64,000 bases of DNA from Streptosporangium sp. NBC_01495 (lineage in GTDB: Bacteria; Actinomycetota; Actinomycetes; Streptosporangiales; Streptosporangiaceae), in assembly GCF_036250735.1 (NCBI RefSeq), contig NZ_CP109430.1, positions 4,092,001 through 4,156,000 on the forward strand, written 5' to 3'. The translations under genes and the position numbers were made by a program. The notes beneath the pieces are model-generated. The model saw only the letters and a program-made list of their open reading frames with translations. It had not been told where the DNA came from and searched no databases. Below, piece after piece: positions 26,661 through 36,017 of this stretch (position 1 is its first letter; each line of letters opens with the position of its first letter).

Positions 26661-29264
26661 TCAGCGCTCTCCCCGGCCGAAGAGCCGCCGCCTGGGCCCC
26701 GTCAGCTCCCGCAGCCCGGCCGCCAGCTCCGGGTCCCGTTTGAAACGGGCCTCCACCGACCCGAACAGCGACCAGTTGCGGACATGGGAACGCGCCCACT
26801 CGTCGAGGGTCGCGATCACCACCCCGTCGCTCCGCAGCCGGATCGCGATCTCCAGCAGGGCGAGCTGCTCGTCACGGTCGATCCTCGCGGACAGCCACAC
26901 GGACACCAGCCACCGCCGCGTCCGCTCCGAGGTCCGCTTCATCACGGTCGTACGGAAGCGCGGGTCGCGTCCGGCCAGTGCCCCCGCGGCCGTCCTGCGT
27001 GCCAGCGGGGCCAGGTTCCTGTCGCCCTCGCGGGTCAGCTCGGTCAGCTGGTCGACGGCGCGGGCCGCCTCGGCGGGGGTGGGTGCGCCGGCCAGCCGCG
27101 ACGCGATGAGCGCGGTCTCCGCGTCGTCCACCGGGTAGCCGCCGGACATGCTCCGCCTGACCTGCTCGGCCAGCCCCTCCACCTCGGGTCCCTTCAGCCC
27201 GGCCCGATGGAAGACGCGCGCGGGCAGGTCGAGAAGGTGGGTGGAGACGTTCATCGCGTCGCCCAGCGTCCGCAGCAGCAGCGTGCACTCGGCGGCGTCC
27301 GGCGGGTCCCGCCAGATGGCGGCCAGGACGGCGTCGCGCCCCCCGGCCGTATCCCCGCTAGCCTCCCCGGCCGTCTCCTTGATCGCCTTCCCCGCGGCCT
27401 CGGCCGTCCCTCCGCTCGGCTCCCCGGCCTTTTCCCCGCCCGCCGCCCCGCGCCCTGATGCCTCTCCGTCCGTATCCCCGCTCGCCTTCCCGCCCGCCGC
27501 CTCGCGTCCGCCCGTCTCTCCGTCCGCCTTCCCCTCCGGTTCCTCGCCCGGCGCGGGCCACGCGAGCCGTACCAGCGCGATCGTCGCCTCGACCCGGCCG
27601 AGCCTGCCGGACTCGACGAGCCACCGGAGCACCTCGGCCCCGGTACGCGGGGCGGCGGGCCAGTCGCGGACGGCGAGCAGCGCACACACCTCGGGGGTCA
27701 GCAGCCTCGACCTGATCCTGGAGGAGGTGCCCTCCAGTCCGGTCACCGCGCCGGCCAGCACCGTTTCACGCAGACCGTGCGGGACCCGTCCCACCGCCTC
27801 CGCGAGCCCCTCGCCGCCCGCCCTCACCAGCTCGGCGACCGTCCGCTCGACATCCGTCGCGTCCACCGGCACCCCGGCGGCGTCGGCGTTCCTGACCACC
27901 CCGGCCAGCGCCGCGAGGTCGCGGGCCGCGCCGAGCGCCGCCGCGGCCTCGGGGGCGAGCGCCCTCGCGTCCCGTACGGTCAGCGGCCGGGCGGGTGGTG
28001 GCAGGGAGGGGTCGCGCATGGCCAGCGCGGCACAGCGGACGGCGCACAGCGCGACGGCCTCCGGGGGACCCGCCGCGCACACCGCCGCGGCCAGCTCGTG
28101 ACCCATCAGACCGGCCGCCCGCCCCAGGCCGGCCCAGACCCAGCCGGGTACCGTCGCCCGTCCCGCCGGCGACCGTCCCGGCGAAGACGGCCGCTCCGTC
28201 GGCAGCCGTTCCGCTGCCGGAGGTCTCGCCGATGGCCGTTCCATCGACGGCTGTCCCGTTGACGGTCGTTCCGGGGAGGGGGAAGCGGCCTGGATCAGCC
28301 CGGCGACGGCCGATTGCTCGGCGGCCGAGACCGAGCCGTCTCCCCGGCACAGGGCCAGCAGGGCCGCCACCGTCTCCGGGTCCTCGTCACCGAACTCGCC
28401 GAGCGCGTCGATGCCGTCCAGGTCCATCCGGCGCCAGAAACCGACGACCGTCCCGGCGAACCTGCCGGTTTCGGCCTCGGGCGGCGCCTCGTCCAGCTCC
28501 ACCACCGTCGCGTCGATGTCGGAGGGGAGCCAGACGTCGGGGGTGGTACCGACGATCATCTGGGGGGCCGAGGCGGGGTCGGCGCTGTAGGTGAGGAAGG
28601 ACAGTCTCGCCGAGGCCGTCCACGGCAGAGAGTAGGAGATCACCGCGATCCAGCGCACCACGTCCTCGACGTCGCCGGTGACGAGTACCAGCCGCCCGTG
28701 CCCCCGGGTCAGTGCCCCGTGCACGGTCCGTAGCAGGAGCGCGAGCCGCCGGTAGGCGTCCTCGCCGCCGGAGGCCAGCCAGGCGCCCAGCGACTCGGGG
28801 TCCACCGAGGTGCCCGGAGTCAGCTCGGCCAGCTCGGGCAGCTCGGTGCCGGGCGCGGCGGGCGCGTCCGACCACAGGGGCGCCCGCCAGAACTCCACCG
28901 GCCGCAGGCCCACGAGGTCGTCCTCGGTCAGCACGACGGCGTGGCCGAGGAAGTTGCCGTACCGGCCCGAGTAGTCGCGGCCCAGGTAGACGCAGCGCGC
29001 CAGCACCGCCCCCCGGCCGGGCTCCCGACCGGGCCCGTGGTCGAGCCCGTGGTCGAGCGGGGTGTAGCCGAGCGCGGCGGGCATCGCGAGGATCTGCCCC
29101 CGGCTCGGCGACAGCGGCGCCCCCGGCGGCGGCCGGTACGTCAGGTGACGTGCCACCGCGCCCGCGAGCCCGTCGGGCAGGCCGGGGCTCTGGGCGACGA
29201 ACTGGAACCCGGCGCGGCCGGTGGGACCCGACTCCGCCGACGTGTAGTGCAGCTGCCAGACCAC
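26661..29264 (-). CDS. GTPase-associated protein 1 (GAP1-N2/M/C type)
   Basis: An 867-residue protein. GTG 29264 has GGAGG seven bases upstream and lies 3 bp after the GTPase stop, so it is coupled. The N-terminus MVWQLHYTSAESGPTGRAGF is the GAP1-N2 signature (about 1-140). A central GAP1-M-like helical domain (about 150-310) contains the GRLVLVTGDVEDVVRWIAVI block. After Ser/Pro/Arg-rich and Gly/Glu/Lys-rich linkers comes a helical GAP1-C domain (about 650-867). These domains were named for their constant company with TRAFAC GTPases in bacterial operons. The role is unknown; it may be an adaptor or effector. No catalytic motif is apparent. Confidence 0.8.
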   Translation of the reverse strand: MVWQLHYTSAESGPTGRAGFQFVAQSPGLPDGLAGAVARHLTYRPPPGAPLSPSRGQILAMPAALGYTPLDHGLDHGPGREPGRGAVLARCVYLGRDYSGRYGNFLGHAVVLTEDDLVGLRPVEFWRAPLWSDAPAAPGTELPELAELTPGTSVDPESLGAWLASGGEDAYRRLALLLRTVHGALTRGHGRLVLVTGDVEDVVRWIAVISYSLPWTASARLSFLTYSADPASAPQMIVGTTPDVWLPSDIDATVVELDEAPPEAETGRFAGTVVGFWRRMDLDGIDALGEFGDEDPETVAALLALCRGDGSVSAAEQSAVAGLIQAASPSPERPSTGQPSMERPSARPPAAERLPTERPSSPGRSPAGRATVPGWVWAGLGRAAGLMGHELAAAVCAAGPPEAVALCAVRCAALAMRDPSLPPPARPLTVRDARALAPEAAAALGAARDLAALAGVVRNADAAGVPVDATDVERTVAELVRAGGEGLAEAVGRVPHGLRETVLAGAVTGLEGTSSRIRSRLLTPEVCALLAVRDWPAAPRTGAEVLRWLVESGRLGRVEATIALVRLAWPAPGEEPEGKADGETGGREAAGGKASGDTDGEASGRGAAGGEKAGEPSGGTAEAAGKAIKETAGEASGDTAGGRDAVLAAIWRDPPDAAECTLLLRTLGDAMNVSTHLLDLPARVFHRAGLKGPEVEGLAEQVRRSMSGGYPVDDAETALIASRLAGAPTPAEAARAVDQLTELTREGDRNLAPLARRTAAGALAGRDPRFRTTVMKRTSERTRRWLVSVWLSARIDRDEQLALLEIAIRLRSDGVVIATLDEWARSHVRNWSLFGSVEARFKRDPELAAGLRELTGPRRRLFGRGER

Positions 29265-29267
29265 GCC

Positions 29268-30473
29268 CTACCTCCGCACGCCGTCGAGCATCTTGAACCT
29301 GTACAGCAGCCACAGCAGCGGGTCCTCCACCCGGTACGGCCGGATGCCGCCCGCACCGACGGCGTCCGCCTCCGGTACGGTGCCCAGCGCCGACAGCCCG
29401 AAGAACGCGTGGTCGGTGTAGTTCTGGCGCAGGTAGCGGTCCACCATCCCGGCCTGCCACTCGTCCATCAGCGCGCGGACCTGCTCGTCCACGGCCTCCC
29501 TGTCGTCCAGGTCGAGGGCGCCCAGCGGGGTCCTGGCCCGGTGCAGCGCCGACTGCCTCTCCAGCGCGGGCCTGAGCGCGTCTATCTTGCTGAGCGCGAC
29601 GGCCACCGGGATCCGCAGGCGCCCGCCGTCCCGGCGGCGCAGCAGCTCCGTCACCCGGCCGATGACGTTGACCGGGTCGCTGTCGGGGTCGTCCTCCAGG
29701 GAACCGCTCCGGGCGAGCGCCGTGCCGCTCAGCGCCGCCCTGGCCCCCGGCAGCTCCAGCGGGTCCACCAGGAAGATCACCGCGTCGGCCGCCGCCAGGT
29801 AGCGCAGGTGTAGCTCGGCGACGTCCCTGCTGCGCAGGTCCTCGCCCGCGGTGTCGAACAGCACCAGGGTCAGCGACTCCGTACGGCTGCGGATCCGCCC
29901 CCTGACCGTACGGGTCAGCAGGTAGACCAGCGGGTCGCGCCGCAGGTCGGTCACGGCGGGCCGGGTGGCGCTCAGCAGCCGCCGCTCCCCGTACAGCGGG
30001 CGGGCGAAGTCCTGCCGGTAGCGTTCGATGGTGCGGTCGTCGCAGGGGACCAGCGAGGCGTCCAGCTCGGCGCCCACCCGGTTCATCAGCTCGTGCAGCA
30101 GGACCGCGATGTAGGTGCTCTTGCCCGACCCCTTCGCGCCGACCAGGGCGACGATCTTCCCGGGGTTGGCGCAGTACTCGGCGGGCAGCCGGCTGTGGCA
30201 CTCGGGGCAGGCGCGCCACCCCGTCTCCCGCCCGCAGTCGGGGCAGCGGGCCCGCCGCCCGGGGCGCCGGACCGAGAACACCGGCGGCAGCGACGGCGCG
30301 GCGCCTCCCCGGTGCCGGCCGAGGACCTCGTCGGCCCGGGGATCGCAGCCCGTGCCGTGCCCCGCCCTCCCCGCGCAGCGGAAGGCGACGCGGTCGCGCG
30401 CCACCCGGGTGAAGCAGTACGGGCACGTGATCAATGTCTGCCTCGGTCTCATCCTGCGGACTGCGGACTTCAT
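29268..30473 (-). CDS. Zinc-ribbon TRAFAC GTPase (double-GTPase 1 class)
   Basis: A 401-residue soluble GTPase. Two zinc ribbons open it (CPYC, then CPDCGRETGWRACPECHSRL). The GTPase has P-loop VALVGAKGSGKSTYIAVLL (about residue 110), G3 LVLFDTAGED, and G4 VAVALSKIDALRP; the lysine-aspartate of NKxD is kept. ATG 30473 starts just after the upstream gene's stop; Met8 is an alternative start. The protein lacks membrane helices, so with the anchored GTPase it may form a heterodimer at the membrane (inference from class and synteny). Confidence 0.85.
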   Translation of the reverse strand: MKSAVRRMRPRQTLITCPYCFTRVARDRVAFRCAGRAGHGTGCDPRADEVLGRHRGGAAPSLPPVFSVRRPGRRARCPDCGRETGWRACPECHSRLPAEYCANPGKIVALVGAKGSGKSTYIAVLLHELMNRVGAELDASLVPCDDRTIERYRQDFARPLYGERRLLSATRPAVTDLRRDPLVYLLTRTVRGRIRSRTESLTLVLFDTAGEDLRSRDVAELHLRYLAAADAVIFLVDPLELPGARAALSGTALARSGSLEDDPDSDPVNVIGRVTELLRRRDGGRLRIPVAVALSKIDALRPALERQSALHRARTPLGALDLDDREAVDEQVRALMDEWQAGMVDRYLRQNYTDHAFFGLSALGTVPEADAVGAGGIRPYRVEDPLLWLLYRFKMLDGVRR

Positions 30474-30483
30474 CCTGCCGATT

Positions 30484-33171
30484 TCATCCCGACTTCATCC
30501 GGCGGACCGGAGGGTCGACCAGTTCCACGTCGCCCTCCGCGAAACACCTCAGCCAGTACGGTCCCGCCTGCCTGGGCAGCGGGACCGTGAAGCGGGCGGG
30601 GGGCGTCACCTCCGTCCACTCGGCGAGTACCCGGCCCTGCTCCGGCGAGCGCGGCTGGTTGGGGCCCGGCCTGAGCACCAGGGTCAGCCGGGTCACCCGC
30701 ACCGGCCGGGGAGAACTCACCTCGACCACCAGGGAGCGCCTCCACGGCGGGCCCCGGGTGAGCAGGTCGTAGCCGACGGGCACGACGGCCTCCAGGGACA
30801 CCGTCGCCGCCGGGCCGCACACCCGCTCGCCCCGGACCACGACGGCCGGGGCCACCTCCACCGTCACCGGCTCGCCCTCGGGCGCGTCGAGCCGCACGCC
30901 GCCCTGGGCGCGGTACGAGGCCGCGCTGACCGGTAGTGACCGTCCCGACCACCGCACCTCGACCTCCGGGACCTCGGCGGGCCAGTCGAACCCGACGAGG
31001 ATCGAGGTTCCGCGCCGCTGCGCGACCAGTCCCAGGGGCGGCGCGAGGGTGAGGTGCTCGCGGTGTGCCCCGACGGTCGCCACGTCGCCCGCCACCGTGA
31101 GGGCCACCAGCACCCCGGAGCCGTGGGCCGGGCGGACCAGCCACCCGCCCCCGACCGGGGTGCCGGACAAGGTCCTGCCCGCCCGTCCCACCTCGTCCAG
31201 GGACAGCGTGGTCCCGTACGGCCAGGGCGGCGCCGTTTCCAGCGACAGGAACTCGACCCTGCCCGACGGGGGTTCGGCGCAGCGCACCACCAGCCGCCCC
31301 GGCGCCGACGGGTCGGGCTCCACGCCGAACTCCGCGACCGGCTCGGGGCGCGCGTGCGGGGTGACGGCCGCGCGCACGCCGGGGGTGGCCGTCGTCCTCT
31401 CGCCGGGGCCGGGGTAGACGGCGCTGACCACGTACACGTGATCGGTCCCGTTGGTCACCTCACGGTCCCGGAACCCGGCCCCCTCCACCCGCACCGGCCG
31501 CCCGTCGCGCGTGACCACCACGCGCAGCGCCTCGCGGGGGGTGACCCACCGGCCGGTCACCACGCCGTCCCCGGCGACCAGCCGCACCTCGCGCGGCTCG
31601 GGCCGCACCACCACCGGCGCCGCGGCCACCGGCGCGGCGCGGGCCGCACCGCGACGCGCGACCACCGCGTACGTCACCGGGACGTTCACCGGGGGAGCGC
31701 CGTCCCTCGCGCTCGTCCCGCCGGTCGTGTCCGGCGGAACATCACCGATCACGTTCGGCGGAACATCACCGGTCGCGTTCGACGGGACGCCACCGGTCGC
31801 GTTCGGCGGGAGGCCGTCCGCCGTGCCCGGCGGGACGTCACCCGCCCCCGGACCCGTCCCCGGCGGCGCGGCGCCACCCGTCTCCGGGAGCGGGACGCCG
31901 TCGCGCAGCACCTCGTAGGAGATCTCGCCCGCCCGCGACGCCGAAGGCCGCCATGTGACCGTCACGGCGCCGTCGCGCGTCTCGGCGCGCGGCTCCCGCG
32001 CCGGGTGCGGGGCCAGCCGCGCGAGCAGGTCGGCCGCCCCCGGCAGGTCGGGCACCCGGCGCAGGGCGTCCTGCACGGCGATCCACGCCCTGTCCGGGTC
32101 GCCGGAGGCCAGCGCCAGGTCGCGCAGCCGCACGGCCTCGGCCAGCCGGGCGCGGATCTCGACGGCCAGCTCGGCGGCCTCGCCGGTCAGGCCGTCCAGC
32201 GCCTCGGCGAGGTCGGAGGCGGCCTGCACCTCCCCGGCGTCGACGAGCTCGCGCAGCCGGGCCGCGGGACCGCCCGCCGCCCCGCCCTCGTGGCGCACCG
32301 CGAAGACCAGCCGCCGGGCGTCGGCCTGGTCGAGGTCCAGCTCCTCGACGGCGTGGCGCAGCAGAGTGTCGTCGTACGGGTGCTCGCGGACCCGCTCGCG
32401 CAGCCGGGCCACGATGTCGTAGCGGATCAGCTCGGCGGGGTCGGGGGTGTTGCGCAGCGCGGTCAACACCGTACCGGCGCCGGTCGTCCACGGGCCGCGC
32501 GTCCTGCGCCCCCACTCCGCCTCCACCCGGTCGATCCGGCCGGGCAGGGAGGGCGCCCCCGGCACGGAGACGGCGCCCAGCACCCGCATCCCCCGGCACG
32601 ACTCCCCGAAGACGAACTCGGCCAGGTGGCGCCTGCCGAGGGTGTCGAGGGCCTCGCGGGCCTTGGCGTACCCGGAGTACGGGGGCGCCTCGGGGAGACG
32701 GTCGGGCTCGGCCACCTCGATGCCCAGCTCGGCGGCGAGCCGTTCGGCGTCGCGCGCCCCGGACCCGGCGGACCTGGCGATGGAGAGCACGATCTCGGGG
32801 GGCAGCATCCGCAGCCGCCCGGCGGCGTCGTCGAGCCTGCGCCGCAGGCCCGCCAGCCGCTCGCCCGTGCGCTCGCCCGCCCTGCGCAGCTCGGCGCGGA
32901 GCGGCCCGAGGTCGCCCTCCGCCGCGGCGGCGAAGATCGGGGCGTATCCCGCGTGGTCGGCCTCCAGGCGGTCGACCAGGCGGCGGAACCTCAGCATCTG
33001 CCGCTGCCGGCGCCAGCACTGGCGGACCTGCCTGACCGCCGAGGTCACCTCGGCGCCGCTCATCGAGTCGCGCAGCTGGTAGCGCAGGCGAAGATCCTCG
33101 GGGGGCGTGCCGCCCGCCTGCCTGGCCGGGTCGAGCACCTCCCGGACGTAGCGCTCCTCGTCGAAGGGCAT
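30484..33171 (-). CDS. Large helical / fibronectin-type-III-like protein of the Hsp70-GTPase operon
   Basis: An 895-residue protein without signal peptide or membrane helix. Residues 1-110 are helical (MPFDEERYVREVLDPARQAG), and a saposin/SAP-like helical region extends to about 400. From there several beta-sandwich, FN3-like modules appear (VTVTWRPSASRAGEISYEVL, PVTYAVVARRG). A Pro/Asn/Gly-rich linker of 8-residue repeats lies between the first of them. ATG 33171 lies 5 bp after the Hsp70 stop. FN3-like partners of Hsp70 occur in related operons. It may be the client or substrate-recognition component, but I do not recognise a catalytic site. Confidence 0.65.
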   Translation of the reverse strand: MPFDEERYVREVLDPARQAGGTPPEDLRLRYQLRDSMSGAEVTSAVRQVRQCWRRQRQMLRFRRLVDRLEADHAGYAPIFAAAAEGDLGPLRAELRRAGERTGERLAGLRRRLDDAAGRLRMLPPEIVLSIARSAGSGARDAERLAAELGIEVAEPDRLPEAPPYSGYAKAREALDTLGRRHLAEFVFGESCRGMRVLGAVSVPGAPSLPGRIDRVEAEWGRRTRGPWTTGAGTVLTALRNTPDPAELIRYDIVARLRERVREHPYDDTLLRHAVEELDLDQADARRLVFAVRHEGGAAGGPAARLRELVDAGEVQAASDLAEALDGLTGEAAELAVEIRARLAEAVRLRDLALASGDPDRAWIAVQDALRRVPDLPGAADLLARLAPHPAREPRAETRDGAVTVTWRPSASRAGEISYEVLRDGVPLPETGGAAPPGTGPGAGDVPPGTADGLPPNATGGVPSNATGDVPPNVIGDVPPDTTGGTSARDGAPPVNVPVTYAVVARRGAARAAPVAAAPVVVRPEPREVRLVAGDGVVTGRWVTPREALRVVVTRDGRPVRVEGAGFRDREVTNGTDHVYVVSAVYPGPGERTTATPGVRAAVTPHARPEPVAEFGVEPDPSAPGRLVVRCAEPPSGRVEFLSLETAPPWPYGTTLSLDEVGRAGRTLSGTPVGGGWLVRPAHGSGVLVALTVAGDVATVGAHREHLTLAPPLGLVAQRRGTSILVGFDWPAEVPEVEVRWSGRSLPVSAASYRAQGGVRLDAPEGEPVTVEVAPAVVVRGERVCGPAATVSLEAVVPVGYDLLTRGPPWRRSLVVEVSSPRPVRVTRLTLVLRPGPNQPRSPEQGRVLAEWTEVTPPARFTVPLPRQAGPYWLRCFAEGDVELVDPPVRRMKSG
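31721..31816. repeat. 24-bp in-frame minisatellite, four copies
   Basis: Units start at 31721, 31745, 31769 and 31793 and encode G-V/L-P-x-N-A-T-G-like octapeptides in the linker of the FN3-like protein. Confidence 0.75.
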
Positions 33172-33175
33172 CGGC

Positions 33176-34759
33176 TCAGTTCACCTGGACGCGGGCCAGG
33201 GCGTTGCGCGAGCGTGCCACGTCCTCGTCGGACATGCCGCCGATCTGGACGCGCAGCTCCAGCCGCTCGCCGGTCTCGTGCTCGCGGGCGGTCACGTGCA
33301 GCAGGCCGGAGGCGTCGAGGGCGAAGGTGACCTCGATGGGATACCCGGCGGGCTTGCCGGGGGGAATGCGCAGATCACCTTCAGCGATCTTGGTGTTGTC
33401 CCCGGGCTCCTCCGAGGCGACACTGCCCGCCTGCTCCATGACCTCGATGGCGACGTGGCTCTGGAAGTCGTCCAGGGTGGCGAAGCCCTGGGTGGCGTCG
33501 GCGGGCAGCGGGTCGTTGGCGTGGACGAGGTGGGTGACGTACTCGCGGCGGCTGGTCCGCTCGGTCGTCCTGATCCCGAAGGCCCGGGAGGCGACCGTCT
33601 TGATGGTCCGCCCGGCGATCTGCTCGCGCTGGCCGCCGGACAGGCCCGCCCGGACCGCCATCTCCTCGGCCTTCGCGCCCTCGCCCGCGCTCAGCAGCCG
33701 CCGGTAGGTCTCCTCGAACGCGTACAGCGCCGCCCCCTTGGCGACGGCCAGGTCGGGGTCCTGCAGGCGCGGGGTGACGCCGAACTCCGCGCGCAGCGCC
33801 TCGGTCACCGCGGGCATCTTGGCCGAGCCGCCCACCAGGACCAGCTGGTCGAAGCCGTCCACGCCCTTGCCCGCGGCGGTCGCGACGGTCCTGCGGGTGA
33901 TCTCCACCGTCCGGTCCAGCAGGTCGCGGGTGAGCGACTCCAGCTCCTCGCGGGTCAGCTCCACCTTGGTCACCCGGCCCTCGTGCATGACGCGTACCAC
34001 GTGCCGGGTCCGGGAGGTCAGGGTCTTCTTCAGCTCCTCGGCGTCGCGCCGCAGTTGCTGCTCGGTCTGCCTGTCCTCCAGCGGGTCGCCCACGTCGGGG
34101 TGCTCGCCGCGGAACCGCTCGGCCATGTGCTCCACCAGCCGGTCGTCCCAGTCGGCGCCGCCGAGCTCGTGGTCGCCGTCGGTGCACACCACCTCGATGT
34201 CGCCGCCGCGCAGGCTGATCACCGTGGTGTCGAAGGTGCCGCCGCCCAGGTCGTAGACGAGGATGCGGCAGTCCTGGTCGGGGTTGAGCACGCCGTAGGT
34301 GATGGCCGCGGCGATGGGCTCGGAGACGATGTCGATGACGTTCAGACCGGCGATCCGCCCGGCCTTGCGGGTGGCGTCCCGCTCGGCCGCGCCGAAGTAG
34401 GCGGGGACGGTGATCACCACGTCGGCGACCTCCTCGCCGGTCGCCACCCGGGCGTCCTCGGCGAGCTTGCGCAGCACGAAGGCGGAGATCTCCTCGGGGG
34501 TGTACGCGCGGCCGTGCATGGTGCGGGTCACCTCGTGGCCCATGTCCCGCTTGATCCTGCTGACCACCAGGTCGGGTTCGACGACCGCGCTGTCCTTGGC
34601 GGTCGCGCCGACCACGACGTTGTCGGGCGTCTCGAAGAACACCACCGACGGGGTGGTGTCGGAGTCCTCCTGGTTGCGCAGCACCGTCGGCCGCCCGATG
34701 TCGTCGACCCCCGCGATACAGGAGTAGGTGGTCCCCAGGTCGATGCCGTGAACAGCCAT
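33176..34759 (-). CDS. Short Hsp70-family chaperone lacking the lid
   Basis: A 527-residue DnaK-like protein. The ATPase domain is complete: GIDLGTTYSCIAGVDD, VVITVPAYFGAAERDATRKA, LVYDLGGGTFDTTVISLRGG and LVLVGGSAKMPAVTEALRAE. The substrate-binding beta subdomain is present (GYPIEVTFALDASGLLHVTA), but the protein ends soon afterwards, so the helical lid (about 100 residues in DnaK) is missing. ATG 34759 overlaps the GrpE stop (TGATG), with GTG 34762 as alternative; GAGGGGA lies upstream. ATP-driven binding without a lid suggests loose or constitutive client contact. Its operon partners are GrpE and the GTPase proteins, so a dedicated rather than general chaperone is likely. Confidence 0.88.
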   Translation of the reverse strand: MAVHGIDLGTTYSCIAGVDDIGRPTVLRNQEDSDTTPSVVFFETPDNVVVGATAKDSAVVEPDLVVSRIKRDMGHEVTRTMHGRAYTPEEISAFVLRKLAEDARVATGEEVADVVITVPAYFGAAERDATRKAGRIAGLNVIDIVSEPIAAAITYGVLNPDQDCRILVYDLGGGTFDTTVISLRGGDIEVVCTDGDHELGGADWDDRLVEHMAERFRGEHPDVGDPLEDRQTEQQLRRDAEELKKTLTSRTRHVVRVMHEGRVTKVELTREELESLTRDLLDRTVEITRRTVATAAGKGVDGFDQLVLVGGSAKMPAVTEALRAEFGVTPRLQDPDLAVAKGAALYAFEETYRRLLSAGEGAKAEEMAVRAGLSGGQREQIAGRTIKTVASRAFGIRTTERTSRREYVTHLVHANDPLPADATQGFATLDDFQSHVAIEVMEQAGSVASEEPGDNTKIAEGDLRIPPGKPAGYPIEVTFALDASGLLHVTAREHETGERLELRVQIGGMSDEDVARSRNALARVQVN

Positions 34760-35448
34760 CACACGTTCCCCTCGTCGCCGTTCCGTGCCGCCGTGCCGCG
34801 CCGCTCCGCCGCCTTCTCCTCGGGCCGCTCCTCCCTTCCGCCTCCGCCTCCGCCACCGCCTCTGGCTCCACGGGCCTCCGCTTCCGGTTTCTCCGCTCCC
34901 GGGAGCGGAGGAACCGGGGCCGGGGTTCTGCCGACGACCACGCCCGCCTTGCGCAGCACCCGGTCGCCGGTCGCGAAGCCGTCGGCGAGCACCGCCACGA
35001 CCAGGCCGTCGCGGCCGGTCTCCACCGGCTCGGTCCGTACCGGCCGGTGCAGGGCCGTGTCGTACGGGTCGCCGGGGGCCGCCTCGACGCGCTCGGCCCC
35101 GGTGCGGGCGAGCACCTCCGCGACCTCCTCGGCGATCGCCTCCAGCAGCGCCCCGACGTGCTCGGCCGAGGGCGTCTCCGGCCCCCGCCAGCGCGCGGCC
35201 TCCCGGTGCACGGTGTCGTACAGGCGGTACAGCCCCGCCCTGACCGGAGTCAGCGCCTCCTGCAGCAGGCCGTGCCGCAACTCCTGGTTCTCCGCGTGCA
35301 GCCGGTCGATGATCTGCTCCCGGTGCCCGGCCCGCTCGTGCTCGCGCGCGACCTGCTCGGCCAGCAGGGTGAGGGCTTCGAGCACCTCGCCCGTGTCCGG
35401 GGGAGCGGGAGTCACTGGGAGGTGTTGTCCGGGGGAGTGTGGCAGCAT
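34759..35448 (-). CDS. GrpE-type nucleotide exchange factor of the Hsp70-GTPase operon
   Basis: A 229-residue protein. I chose ATG 35448 because AGGA lies six bases upstream; GTG 35481 and ATG 35454 are alternatives. The long N-terminal helix (LEALTLLAEQVAREHERAGH) and the short beta domain ending in VLRKAGVVVGR match GrpE, and the DGLVVAVLADGFATGDRVLR block is the family signature. A Gly/Glu/Ala-rich tail follows. It is the first gene of the operon and overlaps the Hsp70 start, which suggests a matched pair expressed together. Confidence 0.82.
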   Translation of the reverse strand: MLPHSPGQHLPVTPAPPDTGEVLEALTLLAEQVAREHERAGHREQIIDRLHAENQELRHGLLQEALTPVRAGLYRLYDTVHREAARWRGPETPSAEHVGALLEAIAEEVAEVLARTGAERVEAAPGDPYDTALHRPVRTEPVETGRDGLVVAVLADGFATGDRVLRKAGVVVGRTPAPVPPLPGAEKPEAEARGARGGGGGGGGREERPEEKAAERRGTAARNGDEGNV

Positions 35449-36017
35449 CCGCATTCCTGTGGTCGGGTCACGTCGGGTCACGTCAGGTCACCGTGGGGGC
35501 CCGGGAGCGTACCGCCGTCGGACGGCGGACAGGCCTGGTACGTCGTGCTCGGCGAGGGGGCCCGCCGACGTGCGATAACTGCCCGGCCGATCCGGAGGGT
35601 ACGGCCAGGACGTGCGGGAACAGCGTGGCCGCACCGGATGTGGGGTCCGGGCGACGGCGATTTCATTGAAACACTACCGATCGGCCCCGGGAAGCGGCGG
35701 CACTCGCGCCAGATCGCGCCCGCGCCTGTGGTGCGGCGGGTGGCCCGACTCCGGGCGGCGGGATATCCCGCACAACGCTCAGAAGCGGTACCTCCTCGCA
35801 GGCCCGGGGGACGAGCCGGTGATCCCGCCCCGGCTCGTCCCGTTGACGGGGATCGCCCGGCTCTATCACGTCCCGCCAGGTGCCGAAACGGTTAAAACGT
35901 GACAACGGATGGCGGCTCCGATTGCCCGGCCGTGGACCCGGTGGGTTTCCCCGGGAGAGCCGGGCAGCCCGGGGCGAGCGCCGTGTAACGCTAAGGAAAC
36001 GGCGCGTTCATACGCCA
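35449..36017. other. Divergent intergenic region, no gene seen
   Basis: About 570 bp between the chaperone operon and the rhamnose-type promoter. No frame looks coding. The minus-strand promoter of grpE must lie in the left part. AAACGGTTAAAACG at 35886-35899 repeats the operator found at 36055 (12 of 14 bases equal). Confidence 0.4.
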
